Source of the DNA: Theobroma cacao
Taxonomy: Eukaryota > Streptophyta > Magnoliopsida > Malvales > Malvaceae
Direction of reading: 5' to 3'
Length of the DNA: 64,000 nucleotides
NCBI RefSeq assembly: GCF_000208745.1
Contig: NC_030850.1
Location: forward strand, 3,173,800-3,237,799
A model generated the notes under the pieces. The model saw only the letters and a list, made by a program, of their open reading frames with translations. It was not told the origin of the DNA and did not search any database. The position numbers and the translations under genes are program-made. Of this stretch, positions 24,584 through 38,400 are shown piece after piece. The first letter of the stretch is position 1. The number at the start of each line of letters is the position of its first letter.

Positions 24584-27500
24584 ATTCCCAAAAATTCAGT
24601 TGCTCACAAGCTTCTGCTTACCATATTTAAGCATTTTACTATCATAGACTTGCTAGTTGCTTTCGAATTATTCTCAGTAAATTTCATAAGATGGCTATGG
24701 AGAAGTATTGTTCACAATCATTTTGGAAAGATCCTACTGTCAATACATTGTTTTTTAACCTTTCTTGCCTTGAAATTTTTTTCCCAAGATATCACAGCAT
24801 TATCTCTACATGTTAATGCTGAATCTTACTAATACTTCGTCTGAGAGAAAACCAAAATTTTGGTTGAATGGACGTCAATTAAGTATCACTTTTACCTTAT
24901 CCACATAGACTTGGAAGAAACTTCAGCAATTCGGCCTTTATACAAGCTTACAAACCCCTTGGCAAAGGCACACTAAAATTTTTGTTTGGGTTTATCTTTC
25001 TCTTCTTTCCTTTTGGGCCCGAAAGCTTGGTGGATTAAAGAACCTTAAGCCCAAATTTGTACCAATACCTTAGACCCATATAATAATTTAGGCTTGCTTC
25101 GAATCTGCCCACTAGACCCAAACCATTCCAAATTTCCAACGGCTCTTCTTCTCAAGCACTACTTCTTAGTTCTTCAGAATAATGAAGCCGACTGATTTTT
25201 CAATACCATCATAATGCAGCATGTTCAACATCTCAATTCATTTCATTTTCCAATGCCATCATAAAGCCGACTGATTTTTATTCCGTGCAATTAATGTCCG
25301 GTCAAGGAGAAATATGCACCAGTTGGTCAGATTCCAAGTTTTCTCAACTTTCAAAGTGACATTCTGCGAAGTTTATTTCATTTCTCCTGTTTGAGGACAT
25401 CATTGCAAACGAATATCTGGGTTCCATTTTGTTATATGGAGTATGGACACTGTTGCATGATCTGGTCAAGTAATTGAACTGGTTGACCCAAAATGTCATG
25501 AGTGGCTAGCTTTGAGGTGTGATACTTCTGCACAAAGGCAAGTGAAGTGCCATAGATTCTTGAGCACATGCTGCTGTTGGAGCCCTTGTGGACAATCTGC
25601 ACAGCACAACATCAGGCTCTACATATAGTGATTGGTCTCCTCTCCAGAATTTTGCAATACGATAATATGGGACAGTGCTGATCATTAAACCCAATTTCAA
25701 GAGTTTGAAGGTTGCAGTCTTTGTTCTTGATGATGTAATATGTCTCATCTCATTTTGCTAGATTGTTGTCATGGAGGTTTTAGAGTATCTGATTAAAATC
25801 TCATTCCGGGAACCAGATCCAGCCGCCCACTGGATGCAAAGAATAATGTTGTCATTTTCTTGAACTAGGATTGATGAATGATGAGCATTTGCTCTTCATA
25901 TTCCCACGCCATCTTTGCCCAAAATAAGCTTCCTTAGAAGATTATTTGGAATACGCCATCTGAGTTTTATATTGCACAAAAAACTCTTTGGGTCTTCTTC
26001 CGTTGTGAGATTCATGTGCTTCATGGTTCGTGTTTGGATCAAATCAATTCGGGTAGAATTGTTTTGGATTATCATATTCAAGTAATTTTGAATTCAAATC
26101 GTTAAGTCGAGTTGGATTTTGGACAAATTATTTAGATTAAGCCAGATTTAATCAACCATAATTAAATTTTATTTAAAATAACATTTCCATTAACTTATAG
26201 TGTACCTCCAATTTTGGTTTTTAATATTATAAAAAAATTCAAAAAAATCATTAAATCGTATAACAAGAAAAAAAATGAATTAAGTGTCATTTATTAATTT
26301 AAAATAAGTATATAAAAGAAACTAATAATCTTCTCTCAAAAGAATTATTAATGATTATTTTGTTAATTGATATGTAATTTTTATTTTTATTGCACTAATT
26401 ATAATTAGCATTCACCATAACTCCAAAAGCTAGAAGTCGTGCTAATTGATTTCTCAAATATTAAAATTTTATTGAAAAGTGAAAAGAAAAATTTATTTTA
26501 TATTTTAAACATCAATAATATTTAATTCTCTCTAGATACTTCTAAGAATTAAAATTTGTTATACGGAATTTAAATGATACATAATAAAAAAAATTTAAGT
26601 GATATGAAAAAAAAAATTAATCTAGTTCTCTTAGAATTGCATTTTAAGTTATTATTTTTAATAACTAACTAATGTCTTCTTAAAATAAAATAAAGTAAAA
26701 TATTTAAAAGTAATTTGTCACGTTTAATTTTATTAAATTATTGTCAATTAATTTTCTAATTTATGAATTACTTTTTGTTTAAAAAGCAATTATTATTTAT
26801 TCTAATTATCCAGTTTATTATTTCTTAAGAGTGAAAGAAAAGAAAAAAGAATAAAAAACTATTTATGTTGTATAATTATAGAAATTGAATATGGAAATGA
26901 AATTTCATATTTGCCTTTCAAAAAATAAAACAATAAGAGCAGGAAAAAAAATTGACTCTCTTTAACTCATCTTTAAGAAAAAATTATTTTTAAAGGTATA
27001 TAAAAATGTAATAATTAAAAGAGATTTTAAAAAATAATTTAAAATTATTCAATATTAGTAGACTAATAGCATTGTTATATCTATTATTTTTATTAATTAT
27101 TCAAGTGATGTCAAGTCAATCTTTCAAATAGTTAAAGTTCAAGTCAATTTGGATTCAAATAATTTTGGATTTAAGTCATTTACGTTTCGAATCATTTCAA
27201 ATTCAAATTATTTTAAATTGGAATCACTAACTTTTTTTGTAGAATCAAATTAGATCGAATTCAAATTCAAACAAATTTTTTGAGTTCAAATCAATTTTAT
27301 CAGTTTTGTTCCAAACTTTTTAAATAGGTACTTGGAATAGACTTCGTATAAGTACTTGATTTGATTAATAATCTTAGTATAATATTAATAGTCTCACATA
27401 TCTCATACAACTATGAATCCCTTTTCCCTTACTGATAATCCAAAACTTTTTCAATAGTAAAACATTACTTGGAAGAAAAGATAGAATTACTAATTAAAAC

Positions 27501-30197
27501 AATTAGTGCATATCATTAACAGGTTACAAAGAATTTAATATGTTAACATCAAAATAAGACAAGCAATATCTTGACATGTCATTCTCAAATATAAGTGTTT
27601 AACAATGTGATATCTAATGATTATCTTCATTTCTTCAAGACCCAAAATGCAAATTTAACAACTTTTTATTATTGATAGGATATCTCTGCATCACCCATAC
27701 TAGCATTTTAAATGCCAAGTTGAGAGGCACTGTCTCTGTTGCCATATGCAATGCGCCTAGTTGGGAGGCATTTGGCTTCTGTTTTTTGTTGGCCTTTTTG
27801 CTTTCTTTATTTCTTTGGGGGAATCACCACTTCCATGGCATCCTTAATTATTGCTTTGCTTCTATCCTTATCATCAAAATGCTTTAAAAGCTTTGATGCC
27901 AAGATAAGACACAGACTGATACATTCATCAGCCAGTCCTGATTCGTACCACGTGCTTCCTTTTGTTCCCATGGTTAGAGAACTACTTCCACATATATACC
28001 AGTCTTCAGTAAATTTCAACCTTCATCAGTTCCACTTCCATAACATTCCTTGGTATTGTGTTTTTGGTACAAAAAATGAAAGTATTATGCCCAAATTTCT
28101 GGGGTTTCAATACTTTTTTTATTGACTATTTTAGCAGTTGGAAGTAGGAATAGGACTTGGAAGAAAAGTCTGGTTAAAGAGTTGGTCGGATATGAGGTAT
28201 GGCACTGGCAAAGCAAACTAAAGCTGGGGTATCAGTGATTTAGTATCTCTGTTTGGAGAATGGGCTTATCTGTTTAGCATATCTGAAGTAAAGAGAATTG
28301 CCATTATTCTAAAGAATTATTTGTTGTTTATTTCAACTAATTTGGACTGCACACACGAAACTAATTGATAAGACAAGTCTAATGCTCAAAAATCTGACTC
28401 AGCATTCCAACACCACAATTATTTTATCTCAAGGAAGCTTCAGCATCAAAGCTGCTTTCATTACACCCTCAATGTGGGGAAACTGAGCCTGTTTTAATTT
28501 GATGTTTCTTTGGAACAGAAAGATTCTGAGAATAAGCACAAGTGGTTCCCAATGCACATACACACTGCCCACTACATCAAGACACCCACATAGATCCTCT
28601 TGTTTATTAGAAAGATACCAATGGAAAAATTAGACACCCCCACCTCCACTGCCCTGCTTTTTTATCACCATTATTGTCAGTTCCCTTGGGCAGTTGGGCC
28701 CTCCAAACCCCCTTAATAATTCTATGTTGTCATAATCATCAAGGATTACCTACTGCCTTCACTGCTTCTATATTTTTAAGCAAACTTTAACATCACTAAC
28801 CTGATTCAAGCATCAGATCATTTATTTTTACATGAAATGGATGACAAGTCTGCTTCATGAAACATATTTTTATATTGATATTTGACAGTCAACTTTTTTT
28901 TAAAAAAAAATTCAAGTTTCTTTTAGTAATTCGCAATTAGTTTCTATTTGCATGTTGCCATATCGATCCCTGCCCGTTCAAACCCGACAAAGGCAGGACC
29001 ATAGAGGATGGAAGTACAGGAGATAAGGGGTTATGGCCCCAAGTATCATTGAATGTTATGACCACCCCTTTCTACCGCCAAAATGATCAGTTTCTGATTC
29101 AATAAATACCCAAAAAAACGTGTTGTTTATAGAACTTTCATATGGAAACAGGATCCTTTCTCCTAGTGTCTGCAACCATCTTAACAAAAATTCAACCTGA
29201 TATAACTAAGCAGACCTACCCTTTGCCCAAAACCAATAAAACATTCCATCTGCATTGTAGATGCAAGGAGTGGGTCCATAACTTGCCAAGTCCTGCAAAA
29301 AGAGATTGAAAATTATGGCATAGGGTGAATAGGATATCGAGGAGATGATGTTTGGGACCTTGTTAGACAGATGAGAGTCAATTACTTGTTTACTTATTTA
29401 GACTTTGAATTGAAGCAGGACAAGCCACTTTTACCAATTGATTTCAAGTTTGATGCATGTATGCATAACATGGTCAAGTAGCTTAAATTTTTACCCTAAT
29501 TTTCAGTTATAGTTAATCTGGTCTTTGCAAAACTTGAAGCTTGTCCGTTGTGTTTGAGATAGGATTCTAATTTACTGTGTTAATCAAAGTGTTTTCTTTT
29601 CAAAATCACTTTATGAAAGTATTTTCAAAGAGTCCACTAATTCAAACAGGCTTAGTTGTGGGTTGAACTGGTGCTGTCTTTATGCTACACAATCCGACTA
29701 CATACATATGCAAATATGTTCAGACAAAGACTCGTGGAGACAGAGACCTTAATTACTAGCAATGATTTGATTAATTAATAGCATTGTTGTTAGTTAAGCT
29801 TCCTTTATCCAGAGAAAATGAGAGGAAAAGGTTAAGTTCCTGTTATTAATTCATCCAACAAGGAGAATCATGTAGTTGATGCTATAGTAGATGTTAAAAA
29901 AGGTGAAAAAGATTAGCATGGAATCCTAAGCTTGACATGGCCAACACTAACAGTTGACATAAGCATTGCCCCCATGAAATGTTCAAAGCATCATCAGATG
30001 GGAACTTCCCTGATAAAATGGATCTAAATTAGTGATATCTACTGCCACTTCCCTCCCCATCTGATACCTCACTAACTTTCCATTAAATTCCTCCTTTATC
30101 TATTCCTCCTATTGAACCACAGTTCTACAATTTCTTCAAGGCCCTCTGCATTTGAAACTTCCTACAAACCTATATCTGAATTGAGAATCTTCGTGCT
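24584..30197. other. Gene-poor intergenic region, partly very AT-rich
   Basis: It must hold the upstream region of the PPR gene on the left and of the zinc-finger gene on the right. From about 26090 to 27310 the DNA is extremely AT-rich and its edges are rich in CAAATTCAAAT-like words, which looks like a decayed transposon. A less AT-biased patch at 27650-28130 has overlapping short frames with no recognisable protein. I found no tRNA or known microRNA here. Confidence 0.5.
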
Positions 30198-30782
30198 ATG
30201 ACTCCTCAGAGGGATGAAGAAATAAATGAGACATCAGTCAACAATCAAGATGCTGAATCGAAAACCGGAGGTGACAACAACGAAAGAGGAGCTGGAGATG
30301 ATAACTTAAGGGATTGGTTAAGTTTAGGCCTCAACGGAAATGAGTCTGCAACAGCAGGAGAGTGTGATCCTCAATCAAAGCCTGCCAGCAACAAGGTTTT
30401 CTCATGCAACTTTTGCATGAGAAAGTTTTATAGTTCTCAGGCCTTGGGTGGCCACCAGAATGCACACAAGAGGGAAAGAGGTGCTGCTAAAAGGTTCCAG
30501 TCTCACAAAATGATGATGACAACAATGGGGTTTCCCTTCAATTCTCTTGCGCTTCGATCAATAGGGGTCCAGCCTCATTCTCTCGTACACAAGCCTATCA
30601 GAGAAGGGTCTGCAATGGCAGCCAGATTTGGTGATCATTCCAGTCCTGGGCTTGGGATGGCTTGGGCACCCTTTATGCTTGAAGAATCAATGGATTTGAT
30701 CTGGCCAGGAAGCTTTCGCCTTGATAAATTGCCAAAGCAAGAACCTGATTTGCAAAAGCTTGACTTAAATCTTCGGTTGTAG
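30198..30782 (+). CDS. Single C2H2 zinc-finger repressor, ZFP4/ZFP7-like
   Basis: A 194-aa intronless protein. It carries one EPF/Q-type finger, with Cys70, Cys73, His86 and His90 and the plant signature QALGGH (81-86). An acidic N-terminal part contains DWLSLGLN. A conserved segment after the finger resembles the ZFP1/3/4/7 group (LALRSIGVQPHSLVHKP). The C-terminus is an EAR repression motif (LDLNLRL, 188-194). Such proteins are nuclear and recruit TOPLESS-type corepressors. Relatives act in trichome and shoot development and in hormone responses. The 5' flank is a pyrimidine-rich leader, and the ATG at 30198 is the first in frame. The exact orthologue within the ZFP group is not certain. 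Confidence 0.92.
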   Translation: MTPQRDEEINETSVNNQDAESKTGGDNNERGAGDDNLRDWLSLGLNGNESATAGECDPQSKPASNKVFSCNFCMRKFYSSQALGGHQNAHKRERGAAKRFQSHKMMMTTMGFPFNSLALRSIGVQPHSLVHKPIREGSAMAARFGDHSSPGLGMAWAPFMLEESMDLIWPGSFRLDKLPKQEPDLQKLDLNLRL

Positions 30783-31640
30783 AAGTGTTATCTAACCGAT
30801 CTATCTCACTATGAGAATTTTGTTTCTTTTTCCACCCCTTGAAATCAAAAGGCTTTGTTATCTTTGTGTAATATGTTTCATATGCTCATCTTTTGTCTAA
30901 TAATCATTGCAAATTATGTTGTGCAAACTGCTTCCTACAATTCTACAAATTATAGCTGCCAAACCGATTACTTTTCATTATGAGATCATCTTCATCAATC
31001 ATGAATAAACAAATTTAAAAAACTTTCGTGATTCAAAGCAGTTTTGATTTCAAATGAATTATGATCCTTTCTACTGTATCCCAATAGTACCATTCTTGTA
31101 GAAATTCTGCTGCTGTGTTGACTTTAAACAATGATTAAAAGTAAAAACGAGAGATAATGAAAGCGTTTTTCCACTTTTCACCCTTTACACAAGTTTTAAG
31201 CATCAAGGAGAAGTGAAAAGCTCCTGTAATGATAAAGAAGTGAAAAGCTTAGTAGGGTTGCCACTTGCCTGCTTTGCATGGGAACCAGTTTTCCTTTTGG
31301 TCTGGGCTAAAAGATCAGCTCAAGCAGTTCAAGTACCAATCTAACATTGTACTTTGAGCATGCTTTTGGGCTTTCCTCCAAATCCAAAGTACAAGATCTG
31401 ATTAACGTCAGTCAATAAGGGAGTGGGCTCTTAAGTCCTAACTTGGCCACATCAAAGTGGTTAAAGACAAATGGTCTCTCGGCTCCTCTAATCCTTGCAA
31501 TAAAAGCAGACTCAAAGACAAAAACTGGACAAGTGGAATTGCACTGTACAATTGTACTTCAACAGAGTGTTAAGAGGCTGATTTAAAATTTCTCTCCTCC
31601 ATAAAGCTGACTTCAAAATTTTCTTTCCCTTATTGCTAGG
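30783..31640. other. Downstream region of the zinc-finger gene
   Basis: Contains the 3' UTR (AATAATCATTG-type signals near 30900) and then ordinary intergenic sequence. Nothing further is recognised. Confidence 0.45.
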
Positions 31641-32440
31641 TTTTTTTTTTGGAAAGGCAATAAAAATTTCATTTCATTTCATTAGTAACTTGTTCATTTG
31701 CAAAAGAAGACAAAACAAAATAATTACCCGTGCAAAAGGAAGGGCAGCATAACCTCCCTAGTCCAATATCCCAAAAGTTCCTACAACCCCCTGTACATGT
31801 TCAAGAAACAGAGCAAGAAATATCTCACAGCAGCACAACTATCACCAAAAATCAAGGAAAGATGTTGCACTTTTACAACAATTCAGATATGCAAAAGGAA
31901 AAAAGGACCTGCATCATTCCGATCCTTATAAATTTCAACATTGTAAAAAAACAAAAAATTCAACAACAACAAGAACATCCAACAACTAACAAAATCCATA
32001 AATTATATTTTGAAGTGGACAGATTCAGTAGCAACAGTTTCAAGATGAGTACCAATTACCTCAGGCTTAATCCATAGCAAGCCTTGTGATCTGTTGACCC
32101 CCTGTCTAGCTTAATCATCGGCTGCTCCGTTTGCAGACCTGGAGATATGTTTGATGCTCCAACACTGAACTTTGGCAAGGAGGTTGAATAGTTGAATTAT
32201 GGTCGGTCTCATTCTCCAGGTGCCTATGCTGGGCAAAGTGTCCATTGAACCACATTGTAAGAGTCACATTCTAAAAAGATAGGATGTGTTAATCTCCATC
32301 TAGTGGCGGCATATATCAAAACAGCCACCTCGAGCGTAAGAAGCTCGGCCATGTTGGAATCAGCATGTCCAATTGACTTAGAAAAATATGCACGAGTGTC
32401 CCCATGTTCGTTGCGTAGGATGCCCCCTATTCCGGAGTCT
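31641..32440 (-). mobile_element. 5'-truncated LINE fragment with RNase H remnant
   Basis: The T run at 31641-31651 is the A tail of a minus-strand LINE. At about 32100-32440 the minus strand encodes an RNase H remnant: GGILRNEHGD, then AELLTLEVAVLIYAATRW and FLECDSYNVVQW, later SANGAADD-like LQTEQPMI after frame decay. Stops and frameshifts are present. The 5' end is lost, and the outer boundary is approximate. Confidence 0.75.
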
Positions 32441-35400
32441 CCTTATTACTTATTACTAGTATTACCATGATAGGGGGAAAAAAAACTTTACAAGAAATGT
32501 TCCCAAAGTATGCAAGGCAGGAATAAATACAATGTTCCCCTCTTGAATCTTTTTGCTAATAAAATTGGTAGATGGTTGAGACAATAATTGAAATGTAATT
32601 ATTCATTTTCTTTCCCCAAATGTCATAAGTTTCGAATTTCAATATTCTTCAATCTCCCAACTTAACCAGTATAAAAATGGAAGGCATCACACTGAATTAT
32701 TATATACAAAGCAGTGCACCAATCTGCATTGCCAAGCATTAAGCATATGTAAAATAGATTTGCAGATTGGCCAAAGAAAACCAATCAGCCCTACAAGCAT
32801 CTTCCATGACAGGCATGTGATGTTAGAGGGCAATTATCTGTAAGCCTAGACCAGAAAAAAGATAATTGAGATGGGTTAAAGATAAACAATATATAGCAAG
32901 TTAGCAACCCTATGTTTATCTCCACCTACAGCCATGTGAAATTTGCAGCATGGATTCACATATCCTTGACCAGGAACTACCCTCTTTTCATCTTTTATTA
33001 GTCTATGAACCTAAGCCGACAACCTTCCCTCATAGATGGTTTGACTTCAAATTTGTCCCAATGTTTGTAATGTTTCTGCTGAATTTTTGGCGATTTAAAT
33101 CCCTCTACGGAAAGTTGTGGAAGCAAAGGAGCAGATGTTTTTCTCACCATTTTCGTGGTCAAAACTGTTGAAATCCTAGTAAATGTTTGCAAAAGATAGT
33201 GATAGTTTGGTAGGACACACTGACCAAGAAAAACCTTACATTTTATAATGCCGAAGACTTGAGAACCAGTATGTAATCATTGAAAATAAACTACATTAAG
33301 AGATCATTATCTCAATATAAGAAGAATTAGTCATTTGTTGATGATAAAGCTCAAGGACTACAAAGGAAAGATACTCGATCCACTCTCTTTGATTCATGTT
33401 AATTTTAACATCAACGTCGTTGAAAAAAAATAAAGATTTTGATTCATAACTTCATCAAATAAATACACAACCGATGAAGAAAATCAACTATATATATGCT
33501 GCGACCCGTGACTGTGAATCCAAATTCTTATCCATTACCATAACCACTTAATTATGTGGGAGTAACTTCTACCAGTAAACCAGCTGAAAGAAGGAGGAGA
33601 AAGAAGAAAAAAAAAAAGAAAGGCATGAATGTGTATATTGGCTGCCACAAGCTGTTAGATAGATCAGGCCCAACGACCAGACTATATGCAAGACAACCTC
33701 TTTTTATTACAGACTATATACAAGACAGAAAAGCCTCAGTACTCAAGAGTTGAAACAGCTTTTTTTTGTCAAATTGATTTTGTGGAAGTATTATGACATG
33801 GTTCTGGTTCCATGTTTGTTCACTCCAGGACATATATAATCTAGCGCAAATTAACCCTACGCCTGAAAAGGATATATATATTAAGTTATATTATATATTC
33901 CTATTCATTTATATATATATATATGTATATATACACACACTATATAGGGAATAGATTTGAATCTTTAAATAGGTCGATAAAATCAACCCAAGATCTTGGT
34001 TAGAATATTTAGTCTCCACCCTCCAACAGAACCTGAAAAATGTTGACAAAAATGTCAATATCTGATGTATTTAACATGTTAATTCTTACATTTGATGGGT
34101 TGACTGACCTGCTTCGTTTGCCCCATATGCATAGCACGATTATGCTAGCTTTTTTTTTAAAAAAAAATAATTCTAAATATTAATTAATTCATACATCATT
34201 GCGACAAATTAAAAAGTGACCCGTAATTAAAAATTATGAAAAAATATTGATGTATACGATTCCACCAATTATTATTAAATAATGAATTTACATATATATT
34301 CACTTGACAATTCTTGATTACATTTTATAATTTGACAATTCTTGATTATATTTTATAATTAATTTGTGGGGCGGTCTATGTAATAATTCAATTCAACATT
34401 TAGCGATTGAATTATAAGAAGAATGAATATTTGGAAGAAAATTGTGAGCCGGTTGGTTAACTACCACAAACAAGTCTAATAACTGAGCATATGACTAACA
34501 TTGTTGAGAAGGAATCAAATGAACTCATGGAAACCTAACAGAAGTAACATTAAATTCCTTTACATTTAAAAAAAAATGATGTTTCACGAGCCTAGATAGC
34601 TACATGGGTCATTTTTTTGACAATCGGTGTTGTCTCTAGTACTCTCTTTCTTTCCTTTTTGCACTGTCCTGGCAAGTCATGATCATGCAGGGTTACTGGA
34701 CCACATTGAGGAGAAAGAAAGAGAAAGCATACACGCATGCATGATCATAATCACAATACATATGGACAAATCCTCATCAATAGGGAATCCGTATGAATAC
34801 AAAGATGTGTCGATAACGTTTCTCTTTTGCTGTTTTTTTTATAATAAAAAGGAACATAATAGCACCATCACTTTGACAAATAGTTCCAATTCATGTATGA
34901 AAATGCCTTACTTTGCTAGTCTTAAAGATGAGAAGGAATCAGTAAAAAGACATAAGAATTTTTCATTCGCATATGTCATTATAATTACTATAGAAAGAAT
35001 TGGATAATATGACGTACAAGATCACATAATCAATTCGCTTTGACAGGTAATTAGTGGACGATAAAAGTTTACAACTTCAAATTTAGTTTGTTCCTCAGTC
35101 TCTTTGGTTCAATGGAAACCGCCGAATCTGGTCCTAATTTCCTCTGAACAATGTATTTGCTTCGACATTTCTTACTCTTAACTCTTTTTGATATGACAGA
35201 GCAAGGGCTAGGCCTTGGCCGGTGACTGCATTTGCAAGAAAAAGAAAAATTAGAATACTGAAAGAAGCAAAAATGAAAGATCATTTTGTACTGTATTGGC
35301 CAAATAGAAGCAGATGTATGGATTTGACTCTGAATTGTCGCTCTCAATACGAAACAGGCGCATAAATGCGTTGATTCATCCTTCTCCCCACATGAAGTCA

Positions 35401-38400
35401 TTTTCCTTCAACCAATTATTTCAAACTAATAATGTTTGCAATTGCAATTTGCAAAATGCACTGAACCTCCATGTTGCTAGTCCAAACTCCCACGTTTTTC
35501 TGTGCTTTCTAGAACTCCCTTCCCCTTTGCCTTCATTTTTTTTTTTTCTGCTCTCCCTTTTGCCATTCAGTCTTGTAATTAATAATAGGTCTTTCACTCC
35601 GAGAAAATTTCTGGAATATGTTTCTATATATGGTTTGATGTAACACATATATTTATGCATCGAAAAACTTAAATATATGTTGCTATTAAAACTTGTAATT
35701 TTGACCTTTAACAACAATTAATAAAGTGTAGTCATTAGCAAACAGTTAAAGACTGCTAAAGACTTTGAATGGCATGGCAACTTAGTGCTAATGAAAACGT
35801 CTTTTAAAAAAATATTGTCAAAAATTTTTAGGATGCAGCCCAAATTATTAAAAGGTGAAAAGAATGCAGTTAAAAAAACTTTTAACAGTACCTCAAATAA
35901 TGTAACAAAAAATCAAATTTATTATAGTGAAAAAAAGAATGAATTGTACCTCACAATAAAACTCTTGTTGCATAAATAACCAACAAGCTTAGTAAAACAA
36001 TGTATAAAATTAAAAGAAAATTCTATAACGATAACAAATGCATTGAAAAAAAAAATAAATCTTTGAAATTTTAAGGCCCACTAACTCTCATAGTTGATTG
36101 GGAAGTCTGAAACAAATCAACCTTATAAGAAACGGAAAAGAAAACCGTAGATCTTCCCATTACTACTTTAAGTTAAAGTGGCATAAGTAACGTTTGATTG
36201 ATAGATTATGTTGATAAGTGTTTCAAGGCACTCTTTAAAATTACTGTATTAAGTAATTTTTTTTAATATGTTGAAATTCATCACATTAATTACTAACTAC
36301 TGTATTTAATACAAAAAATATTCTTATAATTAATATTTGAACAAATTTTTAGCAAAATCCTTTATTAGTTTGTTCCTGTTGACATTCCACTAATTACCCA
36401 AATCAATCTGCTTTCTGATTAATAACTTATTTCTCTCTCATTCCTTTGTTTAATTTTTGTGGTCATGAAATTAGAAATGCACTTTGGTCTCAGTTTTTTT
36501 TTTTTTTTACTTAAATTTTAGTTTCCTAATCTCTTTAAGAAACTGACTAGCGTGATTAACTTTTGGCAGGCCACCTACTTAAAGAAAAGAACAACCTCAC
36601 ATGGAGTCGTGGACTCGTAAACTATTTATTTGCTCTGAACCAAGAATTATATATGGGAACAAAAACATGCCATAAATTTTTAACCTAATTTAGAGAACCA
36701 TTGAATTGTTATTGAATATTGATATTGCATCATTTCCCAGTATTTCTTATTATACAAACAGCACGCTATAAATATCAGAGTAGTATATGGCCTTTGTTTT
36801 TCACTATATTTTATGCTTCAAACTGATGCAGCTTTTTGGCCACCGCATCATACTCCCTTTGGCTGAGCGGAACCCAAGAGAGGAAAGGAAACCCATCAGA
36901 CTCCCGGTTATCTTGAAAAGATCATAACAGAAACGATAAGGAAAAATGCATACGGAGAATGTGAGTCATAAACGTATCAGTCTTAGACATATGTGCAGAT
37001 AGTAGAAATTATCACACATCAATAAGAGCAGACAAGGACTGTTTGGCTGAAAATCTTATTTTTGGGCAGTAGAGACAGTGCGTCGCATGCAACAGATCGA
37101 TCCCAAGACAAGTGCCAAAGTTCATGTCGAGAGAAATGGAAAAAGAAGAGAAAGAAAGGCCTTCAACTTTCCAAAAGATTGTAAAACATATACGTTAACG
37201 AGGACAACCAAACAGCTTAAAGTTGGAAGCCTTCACTTCGTGATATGCTCAAATTTTAGCCAAGGTGCATGAATGGAAAAAAGAAAATTGCTCCCAATGA
37301 GCGGAATCTTTTTCATCAACCAGAGGCTACAATGTTTCAAGTTATGAAGCAATAAAGATGAAAAACAAGGTGGTGGAAAATGTTCCACCGTACCCCTTTT
37401 AGCTATTTGACAGGATAATGAGTTTCCAAGAGGGGCCACAATAAGCTAGCTGTACCCCTTCCATGTTCAGTTGTTTTGAGCTCATGACCTTGAGTCGTCA
37501 TTTTCATGTTCGTGCTTTTTGAGAAGATGTTTCTTTCTGCCTTCCCCCTCCAGCTGATTTTGGCCCATATAACCGTGTTTATTTCTATCTCAACATTACA
37601 GTTTTAATTTTTCTGCTGTTGTTTGCTCTTTCCTTTAATCATGCCAGCCTTATAATTTTGTTGTTCCATTCTTCCAACCAACCAATAATCTGATATTTAT
37701 CCCATTTTTGTTGCAAGCCATATACGTATTCTCTTTGATATCAATCCATTCTTTTTCTTTTTGGTAATTCTTTTCTAAAAGATTGAAATAATGCTTGTTT
37801 CTGACTTTGTTGGGTTATGTTTGGTATACCATCCCACAAATCATCTCTAGCCTTAATCTCCTTATTTTCTTTCACGTAATTTAATGAACAGTGATCGATT
37901 AAATCATCAACTAAATTATTGTTTTTTGTTGAAATTGAATTTTTTTATTTAATTTTTCAAAGTCTCACTTAGTAACATCGTTTCACATTAATGATTAAAG
38001 TTTTGATTTTTTTTTATCGTATAATTTGACTGATCGATAAATCAACTTACACCGCACGCGTGCCTTATTAATTGATTGAATTGTTTGCGAAGAAGATCAT
38101 CTTCAACTTTGCAACTTCATCACAACCAAAACGCACGAGTAGTAGTAGTCGACTGAACAAAACTTAAATGTGCGACTTTGAGAAGAGGCAAGGAAGAAAC
38201 ATGGAAGGGCCAAGGGAGTGGTGCCTGTTTCAACTTTATATGCCTAAATTGGGTCCACACTCCATAATTGATTTTGGATGATGCAAGAATTGATGTTCAA
38301 CAGTTTCTCTTTTTTACTTGTTTTTTTGTTTTTTTTAGTTTTTTGGACAATAGGGGCACCTATGATTGCAATTGATCATTTGGCACGTGGACATTTTGCT

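Noticed and set aside
27739..28125. 128-aa plus-strand frame
   Set aside because: No recognisable domain, and overlapping frames of similar length occur on both strands. No known microRNA sequence was seen in it either.
28970..29010. tRNA-like CCGTTCAAACCCG motif
   Set aside because: No acceptor stem, D-arm or anticodon arm can be built around it.
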